From the NCBI GenBank assembly GCA_019359175.1, contig JAHHHU010000007.1, forward strand, positions 124,001 through 188,000: a stretch of 64,000 nucleotides of DNA, given 5' to 3'. How positions within the stretch are numbered: the stretch's first letter is position 1; each line of letters opens with the position of its first letter. The notes beneath the pieces were generated by a model that saw nothing but the letters and a program-made list of their open reading frames with translations, was not told the DNA's origin and ran no database searches. The translations under genes and the position numbers were made by a program. Origin of the DNA: Phormidium tanganyikae FI6-MK23 (GTDB taxonomy: Bacteria; Cyanobacteriota; Cyanobacteriia; Leptolyngbyales; Leptolyngbyaceae). This document shows, one piece after another, positions 55,826-64,000 of this stretch.

Positions 55826-56563
55826 TCAGTAATGCTGCTCCCAATCAATGTTTGGCATCTGTTCAAAGGCTTCGTTGATGCACTTTTCCCATTGTTTGCG
55901 AATCCGAGTGAGGTAAGGCGCATCAATATCTAAACAAAGCTGATAGCGAACTTTGAAACTATCGGCTTCGTACATAATGAGATTGATCGGAGGCCCAACC
56001 GAGATGTTGGAAATCATCGTTGAATCGATCGATAAAAGCGCACATTTCGCCGCCGATTCAGTCGAGGTTTCAAACGATAAAACGCGATCGAGAATCGGTT
56101 TTCCATACTTCGCTTCGCCAATCTGCAAAAACGGCGTTTCTTTAGAAGCTTGAATAAAATTACCTTGACTGTAGATCATAAAGAGTTGGGGGGCTGATCC
56201 TCGAATCTGCCCACCTAGCAAAATTGTAGATTGGTAGTCAATTCCATCTTTTTCTAACCACGGGCGATTCTCGTCTTGAACTTGCCGCATCATGCTACCA
56301 ATGTACCGTGCGATTTCGTATAAGCTCGGAAGCGTGTGTAAGCTTACTTCTGATTTGGCATCGATCGCTTGCTGCATCAAAGTCAGAACAGATTGAGTGA
56401 CGGAAAGATTGCCAGAAGTGCAAAGGATTAAAGTGCGATCGTGTTCGATCGAGAAGTCAAACAGTTTCTGATAGGTCGAAATGTAATCGACTCCCGCATT
56501 TGTTCGAGAGTCCGCTGCCATGACTAAACCTGTTTTTGTCAGAATTCCAAGGCAATAGGTCAT
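55826..56563 (-). CDS. Proteasome-type protease, Anbu
   Basis: 245 residues of the Anbu (ancestral beta subunit) family. The mature enzyme would expose Thr2 after Met removal (MTYCLGILTKTGLVMAADSR), with the nearby Asp in ADSRTNAGVDYIS. Further blocks: LILCTSGNLSVTQSVL, STILLGGQIRG and LFMIYSQGNFIQA. Anbu assembles as an open helical ring and is linked to transglutaminase, alpha-E and ATP-grasp proteins, perhaps for a peptide-ligation/hydrolysis pathway. The length is typical. Confidence 0.92.
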   Translation of the reverse strand: MTYCLGILTKTGLVMAADSRTNAGVDYISTYQKLFDFSIEHDRTLILCTSGNLSVTQSVLTLMQQAIDAKSEVSLHTLPSLYEIARYIGSMMRQVQDENRPWLEKDGIDYQSTILLGGQIRGSAPQLFMIYSQGNFIQASKETPFLQIGEAKYGKPILDRVLSFETSTESAAKCALLSIDSTMISNISVGPPINLIMYEADSFKVRYQLCLDIDAPYLTRIRKQWEKCINEAFEQMPNIDWEQHY

Positions 56564-56636
56564 ACAAGTTGTCCTGTACTAGTCATACTACTGATGAGCG
56601 AAATCATCGAATTCGCGTTTTTCTATCGCCCTAATT

Positions 56637-57803
56637 TTATCGTCCCAATCCTTGCGGTGTGATTTGAAGTTCCACTCGTCCGCCTTCTTGCCCACCGTTG
56701 ACCGCGACCTGTTGAGTGTCGAGCTTTCCGGAGGCTTGCGGCCCGGCAATGCTAAAAGGTGGATTGTTCTGCTGATAGCTGACATTACCATTCGCTTCAA
56801 ATTGTTGAGTGGCAAGAAACCACTTCACGCGATCGGCGCTCAAACGCGATTGATTTTTCTCTCCCACCCCGCGCACATTGCCGCTGAGGTCTGCGACTTG
56901 CTGATCAATCTGCATCTCACCCTGATTTGCTGTCAAGGTGACTTGTTGGGCGGAATTGACGATCGTAATGGGTTCACTCGCTGACAAGGTTTTTTGATCG
57001 ATATTCCAAGCGAGGGCATTTCCGTTAATTTGTGTGTTCGACTGCTTCAGAGCAATTCGAGCATTCTGGCGAAGCGTGACAATCTTGGCCTTCAGATCGA
57101 CTTCACTCTGGTCAGCGCTGCCCCGATCGGTAATCTGCTTATTTTCATATCGATCGATTTGAATCGGTCGATCGCTGTTGAGCTTCTGATCCTGAATCAG
57201 CCAAGTTAAGCGTTCTCCTCGCATCTGAAGCGACGGTTCTTTTACTTGCGCGACAATCTGACCTGTGAGATCAACTCGGCGGGTGCGGGTCAAAAATCGC
57301 CCTTCTTTTGCCGCCAGTTGCACCTGTTTGTGATCGCCGTTGAAGCCGTTCCGAATAATTAGCACGTCTTCAGTCGGTCGCCATTCGAGTTCGTTTCCTT
57401 TCAACACGGAGCCATCGCGAATGTCAATGGCGGTAATTTGCCCTTTGAGAACGATCGATTTCCCGTCTTGCTGAATATCGCTGCGCTGCGCCTCGATCTT
57501 GAATACAGGCTTGCCGTCCTGGAAAAGCTCACCTTTCGGCTCCTCAACGGTCGCATTTTTCTGATCCTTTGCATAGACAGCCTGCTTCGCCTTGACCCGC
57601 CACCAAAGCTGCCCCTTATCGTTCGCTTGCTCTAAGGTGACGTTGTTAAAGGTCAGGTTGCTGTCAAACTTTTGTGCGCCTTGAGTATCTTTTGTAAGCT
57701 GTTCAGCAGCGCGGTTGCGATTTCCACAGCCGCTTGCACCGATTAGAAGCGTAATTAGAGCCAGATTTAATAAAATTGAGCGACGCAAAATACAATTCCT
57801 CAA
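56637..57803 (-). CDS. lptC: LPS export protein LptC, long cyanobacterial form
   Basis: 388 residues. The N-terminus (RSILLNLALITLLIGASGC) is a lipoprotein-like signal with lipobox ASGC, followed by a long run of beta-jellyroll repeats (FDSNLTFNNVTLEQANDKGQ, then LWWRVKAKQAVYAKDQK, ending RVELQITPQGLG). Enterobacterial LptC is about half this length; cyanobacterial LptC is known to be extended. It carries lipopolysaccharide from the inner membrane across the periplasm. It lies 91 nt after the LabA-like gene. Cotranscription with metG and the labA-like gene is possible. Confidence 0.88.
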   Translation of the reverse strand: MRNCILRRSILLNLALITLLIGASGCGNRNRAAEQLTKDTQGAQKFDSNLTFNNVTLEQANDKGQLWWRVKAKQAVYAKDQKNATVEEPKGELFQDGKPVFKIEAQRSDIQQDGKSIVLKGQITAIDIRDGSVLKGNELEWRPTEDVLIIRNGFNGDHKQVQLAAKEGRFLTRTRRVDLTGQIVAQVKEPSLQMRGERLTWLIQDQKLNSDRPIQIDRYENKQITDRGSADQSEVDLKAKIVTLRQNARIALKQSNTQINGNALAWNIDQKTLSASEPITIVNSAQQVTLTANQGEMQIDQQVADLSGNVRGVGEKNQSRLSADRVKWFLATQQFEANGNVSYQQNNPPFSIAGPQASGKLDTQQVAVNGGQEGGRVELQITPQGLGR

Positions 57804-57894
57804 GCCAGAGAACCAAGGAGCAAACCCTGTGGGAAACGGAGCTACCGAGATAAATGACGAAATCTATCTCGATATTGCTCCCGACCTCTCTACT

Positions 57895-58512
57895 TTAAGG
57901 CGAATGCTCGTCGTCGTGGTCATCCATCACACCAATACTGGTTAATGGGCGGTAAGTATAGCTCCGAGGCGTTTTCTGAATGTCTTCTTTAATGTTGTCA
58001 AGATCAATATAGCGATCGGCAACATTGATCAAGCTATCACTGGTCATCGATCGTAAGCTGACGACTTCGACCCGGACTCCCCGATAGCTCACTGCGTTTA
58101 CTGCATAAGCAAGATCGCCATCACCGCTGACTAAAACGGCTGTATCATACGATCCCACAAGCGACATCATATCGACCGCGATTTCGACATCTAGATTGGC
58201 TTTCTTTGAGCCATCCGGCAGTTGTACTAAATCCTTGGAGATCACGCGGTATCCATTGCGGCGCATCCATAGGAGAAAGCCTTGTTGTTTTTCGTTGGTA
58301 CGATCGACCCCTGTGTAAAAGAACGATCTCAGCAATCTTGACCCAGAGGTTAGTCGGACTAGAAGCTTGGTGTAATCGATTTCGATTCCGAGCTGTAGAG
58401 CGGCGTAGAATAAATTGGAGCCGTCGATAAAAATGGCAACTCGTCCGCGATTTTCTAGCACTTGCTCAGGCGAAAACACGGTCTCCGTTTCGTGATTAAT
58501 ATGATTCAACAC
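57895..58512 (-). CDS. LabA-like NYN domain protein
   Basis: 205 residues of the LabA/DUF88 family with a PIN-like NYN nuclease fold. Key acidic blocks are RVAIFIDGSNLFYAALQLG, NLDVEIAVDMM and AVLVSGDGDLAYAV. The N-terminal 22 residues and the acidic C-terminus are variable. LabA represses gene expression in circadian output of Synechococcus elongatus, and relatives bind or cut RNA. Whether this copy is circadian cannot be told. It sits between metG and lptC on one strand. Confidence 0.88.
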   Translation of the reverse strand: MLNHINHETETVFSPEQVLENRGRVAIFIDGSNLFYAALQLGIEIDYTKLLVRLTSGSRLLRSFFYTGVDRTNEKQQGFLLWMRRNGYRVISKDLVQLPDGSKKANLDVEIAVDMMSLVGSYDTAVLVSGDGDLAYAVNAVSYRGVRVEVVSLRSMTSDSLINVADRYIDLDNIKEDIQKTPRSYTYRPLTSIGVMDDHDDEHSP

Positions 58513-58571
58513 AGTTGATATCCTCAGATTTTATATGAAAGGTTTTGAACTTGAAAAAGTAGCGAACACGC

Positions 58572-60167
58572 TCAAGGGGAACTTTCGACCGGAAGTTCGA
58601 GTTTTTGAAAGACAGGTTGAGGCTTTTGAAGGGCTTGTTTAGCACGCAGTATTCCCCATCTTGCTTGATTGGAGAAAGTGATTGACATATCACTTAAGTT
58701 AGCGTCATTAAAGTCAATACTAAAACCTAATTGTTGATAAACTGCCGTGCTAGTACGAGGAATAATTGGTGATAAAAGATACGCAGCAAGCCGCACCGAT
58801 TCCAAAACCGCATACAAAACTTCTTCTGCTTCTTGATTTTTCCCTGCTTTGTAAAGTGACCAAGGGGCTTGTTCGTTGATGTATTTGTTACCGAGCCGAA
58901 TCAGCGTTAATACTTCCTCACAAGCGACATTGAAGGCTAATGATTCGTATGCTTTGGAAACTCGATCGCCTAATTCTTCTGCTACCAATCGTAATGGATG
59001 ATCGGCTGAAATCTCAACTTCAGGAACAACACCGCCACTATTCTTATGAATCAATCCCAGCGTCCGATTGAGCAAGTTTCCGAATCCGTCTGCCAGATCC
59101 GCATTGCACATATCGACAAAGCGCCCTTCTTCAAACACGCCATCGCGCCCGAATTCAATTCCTTTAAGAAAATAGTATCGAAAGGCATCGACTCCATATC
59201 GTTCGACTAGGGCAACAGGATCGATCGCATTCCCGCTACTCTTGCCCATCTTTACGCCATCCTGCACGAGAAATCCATGCCCAAATACCATTTTGGGAAG
59301 TGGCAATCCGGCTGATATCAACATTGCAGGAAAATAAACCGCGTGAAATCGCAGAATATCTTTTCCAATGATATGAACATCAAAGGGATACCACTTGGAA
59401 ATTGCATTCTCTAATGTGGGTGCTTGATCCGGTTCTAGCAATGCCGTAATGTATCCGAGCAGCGCATCAAACCACACATAAATCGTGTGTTTCGGATCAA
59501 CTGGAACTGGGAAGCCCCAGTCGAAATTTACTCGCGAAACTGAAAAGTCTCTCAGTCCCTGACTAACGAAACTTAGAACTTCATTTCGACGAATCTCAGG
59601 CTGAATAAACTCCGGGTGTTCAGCGTAGAGTTTTTCTAGTTTTTCTTGATAGTGGGAGAGCCGGAAAAAATAATTTTCTTCATCGCGCCATTCAACTTCT
59701 TTATTGACGTGAATGGCACAGCGATTTCCTTCTAGCAATTCACGCTCTTCCTTAAATTCTTCACAGGAAACGCAATACCAGCCTTTTTGCTGGCTGAGAT
59801 AAATATCGCCGTTTTCCCACACGCGCTGAAAAAACTCTTTGACGATCGCATGATGCCGCTCATCGGTCGTACGAACAAAGCGATCGTAGTGAATGTCTAA
59901 CTGTGTCCACAGCCGCTTAAACCCCTCAACAATCAGATCACAATGTTCTTGCGGCTCTCGTCCCAAACTTTCTGCGGTGCGCTGAATTTTCTGCCCGTGT
60001 TCGTCGCTTCCGGTGACAAACCGAACCTGCTTTCCACCCAAACGCTGAAATCGCGCGATCGCATCTGCCGCGATCGTCGGATAAGCGCTCCCAATGTGGG
60101 GCAAATCATTGACGTAGTAGAGCGGCGTAGTCAAAGCGAAAGTGGGCTTTTCTGAAGATAGAGTCAT
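58572..60167 (-). CDS. metG: Methionyl-tRNA synthetase
   Basis: A 531-residue class I synthetase of the short form without the C-terminal dimerisation domain. The HIGH-like motif is YVNDLPHIGSAYP. The knuckle has CVSCEEF and, further on, C-x-x-H (RCAIHVN), a zinc-like site. The KMSKS equivalent is VKMGKSSGN, with Gly in place of Ser. FVTGSDEHGQKIQRTA is the family signature. It is followed by the labA-like and lptC genes in the same direction. Confidence 0.96.
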   Translation of the reverse strand: MTLSSEKPTFALTTPLYYVNDLPHIGSAYPTIAADAIARFQRLGGKQVRFVTGSDEHGQKIQRTAESLGREPQEHCDLIVEGFKRLWTQLDIHYDRFVRTTDERHHAIVKEFFQRVWENGDIYLSQQKGWYCVSCEEFKEERELLEGNRCAIHVNKEVEWRDEENYFFRLSHYQEKLEKLYAEHPEFIQPEIRRNEVLSFVSQGLRDFSVSRVNFDWGFPVPVDPKHTIYVWFDALLGYITALLEPDQAPTLENAISKWYPFDVHIIGKDILRFHAVYFPAMLISAGLPLPKMVFGHGFLVQDGVKMGKSSGNAIDPVALVERYGVDAFRYYFLKGIEFGRDGVFEEGRFVDMCNADLADGFGNLLNRTLGLIHKNSGGVVPEVEISADHPLRLVAEELGDRVSKAYESLAFNVACEEVLTLIRLGNKYINEQAPWSLYKAGKNQEAEEVLYAVLESVRLAAYLLSPIIPRTSTAVYQQLGFSIDFNDANLSDMSITFSNQARWGILRAKQALQKPQPVFQKLELPVESSP

Positions 60168-60726
60168 AAATATCGTGAAAATAACCCCTGTAATTTAATT
60201 TGCCAATCTGGGCAGGGGTGTGAATTTTGAGAGCCGATTAAACCAGCGTGATCGACATCGGGTGGAAGCATGGTTTTCATTTTAACCAGCAAGTTGTGCG
60301 CGATACGTCGCGAAATCTTAAATCTTACTGTCAAATTTTCTGAGGGGGATGAGTCCTCGATCGCGCATTTGTTTCTTTGCCTCAGTGACTCCCGCGAAAT
60401 TATAAGCCCTGCGAAATTGCCTATATTTTTAGTCTGTGTTCGCTTACTCTGGCTTTTTATCCTAAGTAAGCTTACTAAAGTGACATCAAAACAATGATCA
60501 ACTGAAGTAATCTAAGCCTGAAAACTCCGTAAATGTATCGTAATTCCTCTAAATTTAACATTTCAATTCAGAAGAAATATACGGATTATCTAGGCGTTTC
60601 TTAACCTGCAATTCATAAAACAGAGTGGAGCGAACTTGCTCGAAAATTCAGTACATTCCCTCAAAGCTTTGCTGCTGTTGGAAACGAATAATAGCAGGCA
60701 TAGAGTTAGTCTGTTAAGGCAACATC
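60168..60726. other. Intergenic region, 560 bp, divergent promoters
   Basis: Upstream of metG, ACCCCTG (60184-60190) can pair with CAGGGGT (60213-60219) to form a hairpin in the metG leader. AGTAAGCTTACT near 60465-60476 is a palindrome. The PEP-CTERM gene has an AAGG at 60716-60719, 7 nt before its ATG. Weak frames on the plus strand do not look like proteins. No RNA gene recognised. Confidence 0.45.
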
Positions 60727-61458
60727 ATGAAATTCATCAAAGGTCTCTGTTCAGTTGTGGCGATTTCTGCGATCGCAGCACTCAGCCACGCAGGTTCTGC
60801 TCAAGCGATTTCGTTCAACATTACCCGTGGTGTCGCAGGCCCAAACGGTGTCACGAATCAAGGCGCATTCTCTGACTTCTCAAACAAAGCCGGAACGAGA
60901 ACGATCGACTTCAATTCTGGCTCTGCACCGACCACAGGATTTGCAAAGTATACTTTCGAGAATGCAAGTGTCAGCAGCGTTCGTGCGGATCGGTGGGCAC
61001 CCGCAGGCGCAAACGGTGAAGTCAACGAAGGCAACTACCTCGCGGTTTTCCAGGGTGGCAGCGTCACGATCGCGCTGCAGGAAAGCTTGAACTACTTCGG
61101 GATGAACTGGGGTGCAATTAGCCCTGGAAACGTTTTCTCGTTCTTCAAGGGCGATCGCTTGGTCAAGTCTTTCTCGACTGAAGATGTGAATCCGGTGGCT
61201 CCAGTGAGAGCGACTCAACATTCTGGCGAAGGAAACGGTTATCTCCACTTCTACGCGGATAAGGAAGCAGACATCTTCGATCGCATTGTGATCACCCAAA
61301 CAGGGGGCGGTGGTTTTGAATCAGATAACCACTCTTTCCACATGGCAAGCTACGGCGATCCGAGAAAGGTTCCTGAGCCGACAGCGGTTCTGGGCTTGAT
61401 GGCTGCGGGGGGTGCATTGTTGCTGAAGCGTCGCAATCAAGCACAAGTCGAGGAGTAA
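60727..61458 (+). CDS. PEP-CTERM sorting domain protein
   Basis: 243 residues. A signal peptide (MKFIKGLCSVVAISAIAALS, cleavage after AQA) is followed by a beta-rich secreted domain (TIDFNSGSAP, YLAVFQGGSVTIALQES) resembling other cyanobacterial PEP-CTERM exoproteins. The C-terminus has the VPEPTAVLGL motif, a hydrophobic helix and a basic end (LLLKRRNQ), the signal recognised by exosortase. No exosortase gene is in the window. It should be released at or attached to the cell surface. Confidence 0.92.
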   Translation: MKFIKGLCSVVAISAIAALSHAGSAQAISFNITRGVAGPNGVTNQGAFSDFSNKAGTRTIDFNSGSAPTTGFAKYTFENASVSSVRADRWAPAGANGEVNEGNYLAVFQGGSVTIALQESLNYFGMNWGAISPGNVFSFFKGDRLVKSFSTEDVNPVAPVRATQHSGEGNGYLHFYADKEADIFDRIVITQTGGGGFESDNHSFHMASYGDPRKVPEPTAVLGLMAAGGALLLKRRNQAQVEE

Positions 61459-61512
61459 TTTCTTCGGTCAGACAAATTAAATTCTAGTCGCACTAAAAAA
61501 CTCCCGTCGATT

Positions 61513-61540
61513 GCACTCCTAAATTCAGGGGTGCTTTTTT
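61513..61540 (+). terminator. Intrinsic terminator after the PEP-CTERM gene
   Basis: GCACTCCT pairs with AGGGGTGC (one G-U) and is followed by TTTTTT, 54 nt past the stop. Confidence 0.85.
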
Positions 61541-61689
61541 CTGTTCAGAACTTGAAACGCACACTCTACAATAAGAGTAATTCTTTGACTTCGGCATTTT
61601 TATTTGTGTCTTAAGATAATGGTTGGCGCGAGTCAATCCCGTTAATAAATAGAAAGAGATTTGTTCTGCACTTGAGTATTGTAGGTTTC

Positions 61690-62412
61690 ATGCCAGGTTT
61701 GAGCCCCCTTCAGGTTTCCCAGTTGATGCTGATGAGCGTGGGTACGAGGATGTATTCGTATCACTGCGATCGCGTCCCCAAAAACTGCGCTGTTCTCGTT
61801 GTGAGCAATCACCGCAGTGTGATGGATGCGATGTTGTTGATGAGTGCGATCGACCGCCCGATTCGGTTTGCCTGCCATCACTATATGGGGCAAGTTCCGG
61901 TGATGCGGGAGATTGTAACGCAGTTAGGATGTTTCCCCTTAGATAGCGATAAAAATCGGCAGAGCAGCTTTTTTCATCAAGCGATCGAGCTTTTAAAGTC
62001 GAGACAGGCGGTAGGCGTTTTTCCAGAAGGGACTTTATCGATGGTGCAGCCCCCGCAGCCGAATCACATGGGTGAATTTCATCGCGGGTTCGCACATCTC
62101 GTACTGAGAGCGCCGATCGACGAGTTAGCGATTTTACCCGTCGCAATCTCGCCGCAGCGCGAGACGATTAACCCTGCGATCCCGCTGAAAGTCTTGAGTT
62201 TCTTTGATCCCGCTGAACCTTTATTTGACCAAGAGGGGTGGCATCCGCTAGTTTTGTATCAGGATGTAAATATACTTATTGGACATCCAATCTGGATCAC
62301 TTCGGCTCAACGTGCTGACTATCAAGGCAAATATGCCAAGAAAGCAGTCGTTGAACTGGTCGATCGTGCCCAAACTGAAATTAAGACATTGCTACACCAA
62401 GGCTACTTTTAA
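61690..62412 (+). CDS. Lysophospholipid acyltransferase (PlsC-like)
   Basis: 240 residues from ATG 61690, which has AGG 6 nt upstream (a TTG at 61672 would add six residues). The acyltransferase motifs are NHRSVMD (H-x4-D), with RFACHHYMGQVPVMREI, then VGVFPEGTLS (motif III) and LAILPVAISP. The enzyme transfers acyl groups to a lipid acceptor such as lysophosphatidate. The next gene, a hydrolase, starts 18 nt downstream on the same strand, so the acyltransferase and hydrolase are probably expressed together. Confidence 0.85.
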   Translation: MPGLSPLQVSQLMLMSVGTRMYSYHCDRVPKNCAVLVVSNHRSVMDAMLLMSAIDRPIRFACHHYMGQVPVMREIVTQLGCFPLDSDKNRQSSFFHQAIELLKSRQAVGVFPEGTLSMVQPPQPNHMGEFHRGFAHLVLRAPIDELAILPVAISPQRETINPAIPLKVLSFFDPAEPLFDQEGWHPLVLYQDVNILIGHPIWITSAQRADYQGKYAKKAVVELVDRAQTEIKTLLHQGYF

Positions 62413-62430
62413 ATTTTCACCTTTTTTCTC

Positions 62431-63216
62431 ATGCTTCAAAGTTCTCCTTGCTTCCTTACTCCTAAATCGCTTCGCCCCCAGTTCCCGCTGTTTGTGTTTC
62501 TGCCTGGAATGGACGGCACAGGGCAGTTGCTAAGAGCGCAAACGGCTGGATTAGAGGCGGGCTTTGATGTCCGGTGTTTGGCGATTCCGCCGGATGATTT
62601 GACGAATTGGGAGGATTTGGCACAGCGAGTCGTGGATTTGGTCAAAACTGAGGTGAGAGCGGATCAAGATCGATCGATTTATCTCTGTGGTGAGTCGTTT
62701 GGCGGTTGTCTAGCGATGAAGGTGGCGGCGTTGGCTCCCGATTTGTTCGATCGATTAATTCTCGTAAATGCGGCTTCGTCGTTTAATCGCAGACCTTGGA
62801 TCGGTTGGGGCGCACAGATTAGCCGCCATTTGCCACAGCTTGTGTATCAGTGGTCGTCGGTTTCTTTTCTGCCGCTGCTGGCTGCATTTGATCAAATTGC
62901 GCCACTCGATCGACAAGCCTTGGTCGAAGCGGTAAGATCGGTTCCGCAAGACACTTCGATCTGGCGAATGGGCTTGTTGCATCAGTTTGAAGTGCCTGTC
63001 GAACAACTGCGATCGCTCACGATCCCGACTTTAATTTTGGCAAGCGGAAAGGATCGATTGTTGCCTTCGCTGGTGGAAGGCTATCGGCTCAAAGCTGCAC
63101 TTCAAAATGCTGAAGTCGTTGTTTTACCTGATAGCGGACATACCTGTTTGTTAGAGACAGACGTGAATTTGTATCAGATTTTAGAAGAGCATGAGTTTTT
63201 GGTTGAGCAATCATAG
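62431..63216 (+). CDS. Alpha/beta hydrolase
   Basis: 261 residues. FLPGMDGTGQLL forms the oxyanion loop, GESFGG the nucleophile elbow with Ser, LILASGKDRLLP the acid region and PDSGHTCLLE the catalytic His. The FLPGxDGTG opening resembles the hydrolase half of plant phytyl ester synthases and the cyanobacterial homologue Slr2103, where the hydrolase and an acyltransferase are fused. Here the acyltransferase is a separate gene just upstream. A lipid-ester or plastoquinone-acylation role is inference. Confidence 0.8.
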   Translation: MLQSSPCFLTPKSLRPQFPLFVFLPGMDGTGQLLRAQTAGLEAGFDVRCLAIPPDDLTNWEDLAQRVVDLVKTEVRADQDRSIYLCGESFGGCLAMKVAALAPDLFDRLILVNAASSFNRRPWIGWGAQISRHLPQLVYQWSSVSFLPLLAAFDQIAPLDRQALVEAVRSVPQDTSIWRMGLLHQFEVPVEQLRSLTIPTLILASGKDRLLPSLVEGYRLKAALQNAEVVVLPDSGHTCLLETDVNLYQILEEHEFLVEQS

Positions 63217-63230
63217 TTTCGCGATCACTT

Positions 63231-63815
63231 CTACCGCGTTGGTGACTTTTCAGTGATTCCAAGATCAGGCGGAATTGCAGCGTAAATCCAGTGATCAACC
63301 CACTGCTGATTTTCATAGATAAATCTACGACGAATACATTCTTGCTGCATTCCAGCGCTTTTTGCAAGCGCGATCGACGCATGATTATCTAGATTAATTT
63401 GGGCTTCGATTCGATGAAAGTTGAGGTCAGTAAACCCGCTCATTAATGCGGCTCGAACCGCTTCTTTTCCAAATCCTCGCCGCCAATATTGGTTATGAAT
63501 TTCGTACCCTAAAATTGCCCATTGATTCTCGTCTCTGCGAAGTGTGGATAAATCAATGTTGCCTAAATGCTGATTTGTAGCACGACAAAACACGCCAAAA
63601 GAATAGCTTTGATCCTTTAATGCTGTCTGCTGCTGACGCTGACAAAGCTTGGAGAACCAAGCTCGATCGCAGTGTGAAATGTCCTCTTGCCCAGGATCGT
63701 AGGGATGCTGCTGTGGAAGCCGACCTGAAAATCCTGCATACCAATCTTCGTAATCGCTTTCCTGATGTGGACGAAGAATCAGCCGCGCTGTCTTAATCTG
63801 TGATGTCCAGTTCAT
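63231..63815 (-). CDS. GNAT N-acetyltransferase (RimJ/RimL-like)
   Basis: 194 residues from ATG 63815 (MNWTSQIKTARLILRPHQES); an ATG four codons upstream is possible. The start TARLILRPHQESDYEDW, the acetyl-CoA region NQYWRRGFGKEAVRAALMSG (R/Q-x-x-G-x-G/A) and HRIEAQINLDNHASIALAKS are typical of the RimJ/RimL subfamily, which acetylates ribosomal proteins or small molecules. The substrate is unknown. It converges on the hydrolase gene with a gap of 14 nt. Confidence 0.88.
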   Translation of the reverse strand: MNWTSQIKTARLILRPHQESDYEDWYAGFSGRLPQQHPYDPGQEDISHCDRAWFSKLCQRQQQTALKDQSYSFGVFCRATNQHLGNIDLSTLRRDENQWAILGYEIHNQYWRRGFGKEAVRAALMSGFTDLNFHRIEAQINLDNHASIALAKSAGMQQECIRRRFIYENQQWVDHWIYAAIPPDLGITEKSPTR

Positions 63816-63871
63816 ATAATCTCGCAAGAAGCGCGATCGCTCCTGTTTGATGAAGCGATCGCATTTTTCCT

Positions 63872-64000
63872 CTATGATCCCTCAGTCCGCAGCTTTTCTA
63901 AAACACTACGATCTTCAAGCGTTGAGGTGTCGCCAGAGATTTCAACTCCTGCGGCTAAATCTCGGAGCAATCGACGCATGATTTTGCCCGATCGCGTTTT
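63872..64000 (-). CDS. acs: Acetyl-CoA synthetase, C-terminal end (partial)
   Basis: The last 42 codons of a gene that runs off the window. The reading starts [20 protein letters not shown] and stops at TAG (63872-63874). [10 protein letters not shown] is the conserved C-terminal motif of AMP-forming acetyl-CoA synthetases. Its lysine (SGK) is catalytic and the site of regulatory acetylation in Salmonella Acs. The protein would activate acetate to acetyl-CoA. Confidence 0.88.
   Translation of the reverse strand, partial: KTRSGKIMRRLLRDLAAGVEISGDTSTLEDRSVLEKLRTEGS

Noticed and set aside
1-64000. CRISPR arrays, tRNA or rRNA genes, prophage or toxin-antitoxin pairs
   Set aside because: No regularly spaced repeats, no tRNA-like TTCGA arms with acceptor stems, no phage structural genes, and the only antitoxin-like segment lacks a toxin partner.

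Overview
The window is chromosomal DNA from a cyanobacterium, probably a filamentous Leptolyngbya-like strain (the genus is inference; no rRNA gene is present). Three things support this. The octamer GCGATCGC (HIP1) and its core CGATCG occur throughout. Several families are essentially restricted to cyanobacteria: DUF1815, DUF2839, the photosystem II S4-domain protein, a photosystem I accumulation factor, a LabA-like NYN protein and an enlarged LptC. There is also a cyanobacteriochrome photoreceptor. No tRNA, rRNA, CRISPR array, prophage or complete insertion sequence was found.

Layout. 0.3-10 kb: a secreted CAP protein, RNase D-like exonuclease, the septal pair FtsL-like/FtsI, a multi-GAF protein with a degenerate kinase end, PyrD, and a sulfotransferase/APS-kinase pair. 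10-16 kb: a 51-residue membrane protein, a 1185-residue hybrid histidine kinase whose third GAF domain has both cysteines of a DXCF cyanobacteriochrome, a phytase-like esterase and a lipoprotein. 16-26 kb: small cyanobacterial proteins, a DinG-like protein without a Walker A motif, exported or membrane proteins, a dacB gene broken by one in-frame stop codon, and pnp. 26-36 kb: a SNF2 helicase with a SWIM protein, a lectin/Calx-beta/FG-GAP protein, tpiA, the S4 protein and an Uma2 nuclease pair. 36-47 kb: a Cache-type sensor kinase, a scar holding an alcohol dehydrogenase remnant fused to an antitoxin-like tail, a PD-(D/E)XK nuclease, ftsH, gltX, a response-regulator kinase and small genes around photosystem I biogenesis. 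47-54 kb: putA with a perfect CRP-type site, a 201-bp MITE and a divergent iron-type ABC transporter. 54-64 kb: an Rpn/DUF4351 protein, transglutaminase facing the Anbu protease, a metG-labA-lptC run, a PEP-CTERM protein, an acyltransferase/hydrolase pair, an acetyltransferase and the 3' end of acs.

Most of the window is ordinary core genome, and I see no clearly new multi-gene system. The best leads are: the MITE with perfect 11-bp target duplications; the dual-cysteine photoreceptor kinase; the SNF2-SWIM operon; the sulfotransferase/APS-kinase pair; the acyltransferase/hydrolase pair that recalls a split phytyl-ester-synthase; and two decay scars (dacB, and the dehydrogenase/antitoxin chimera).
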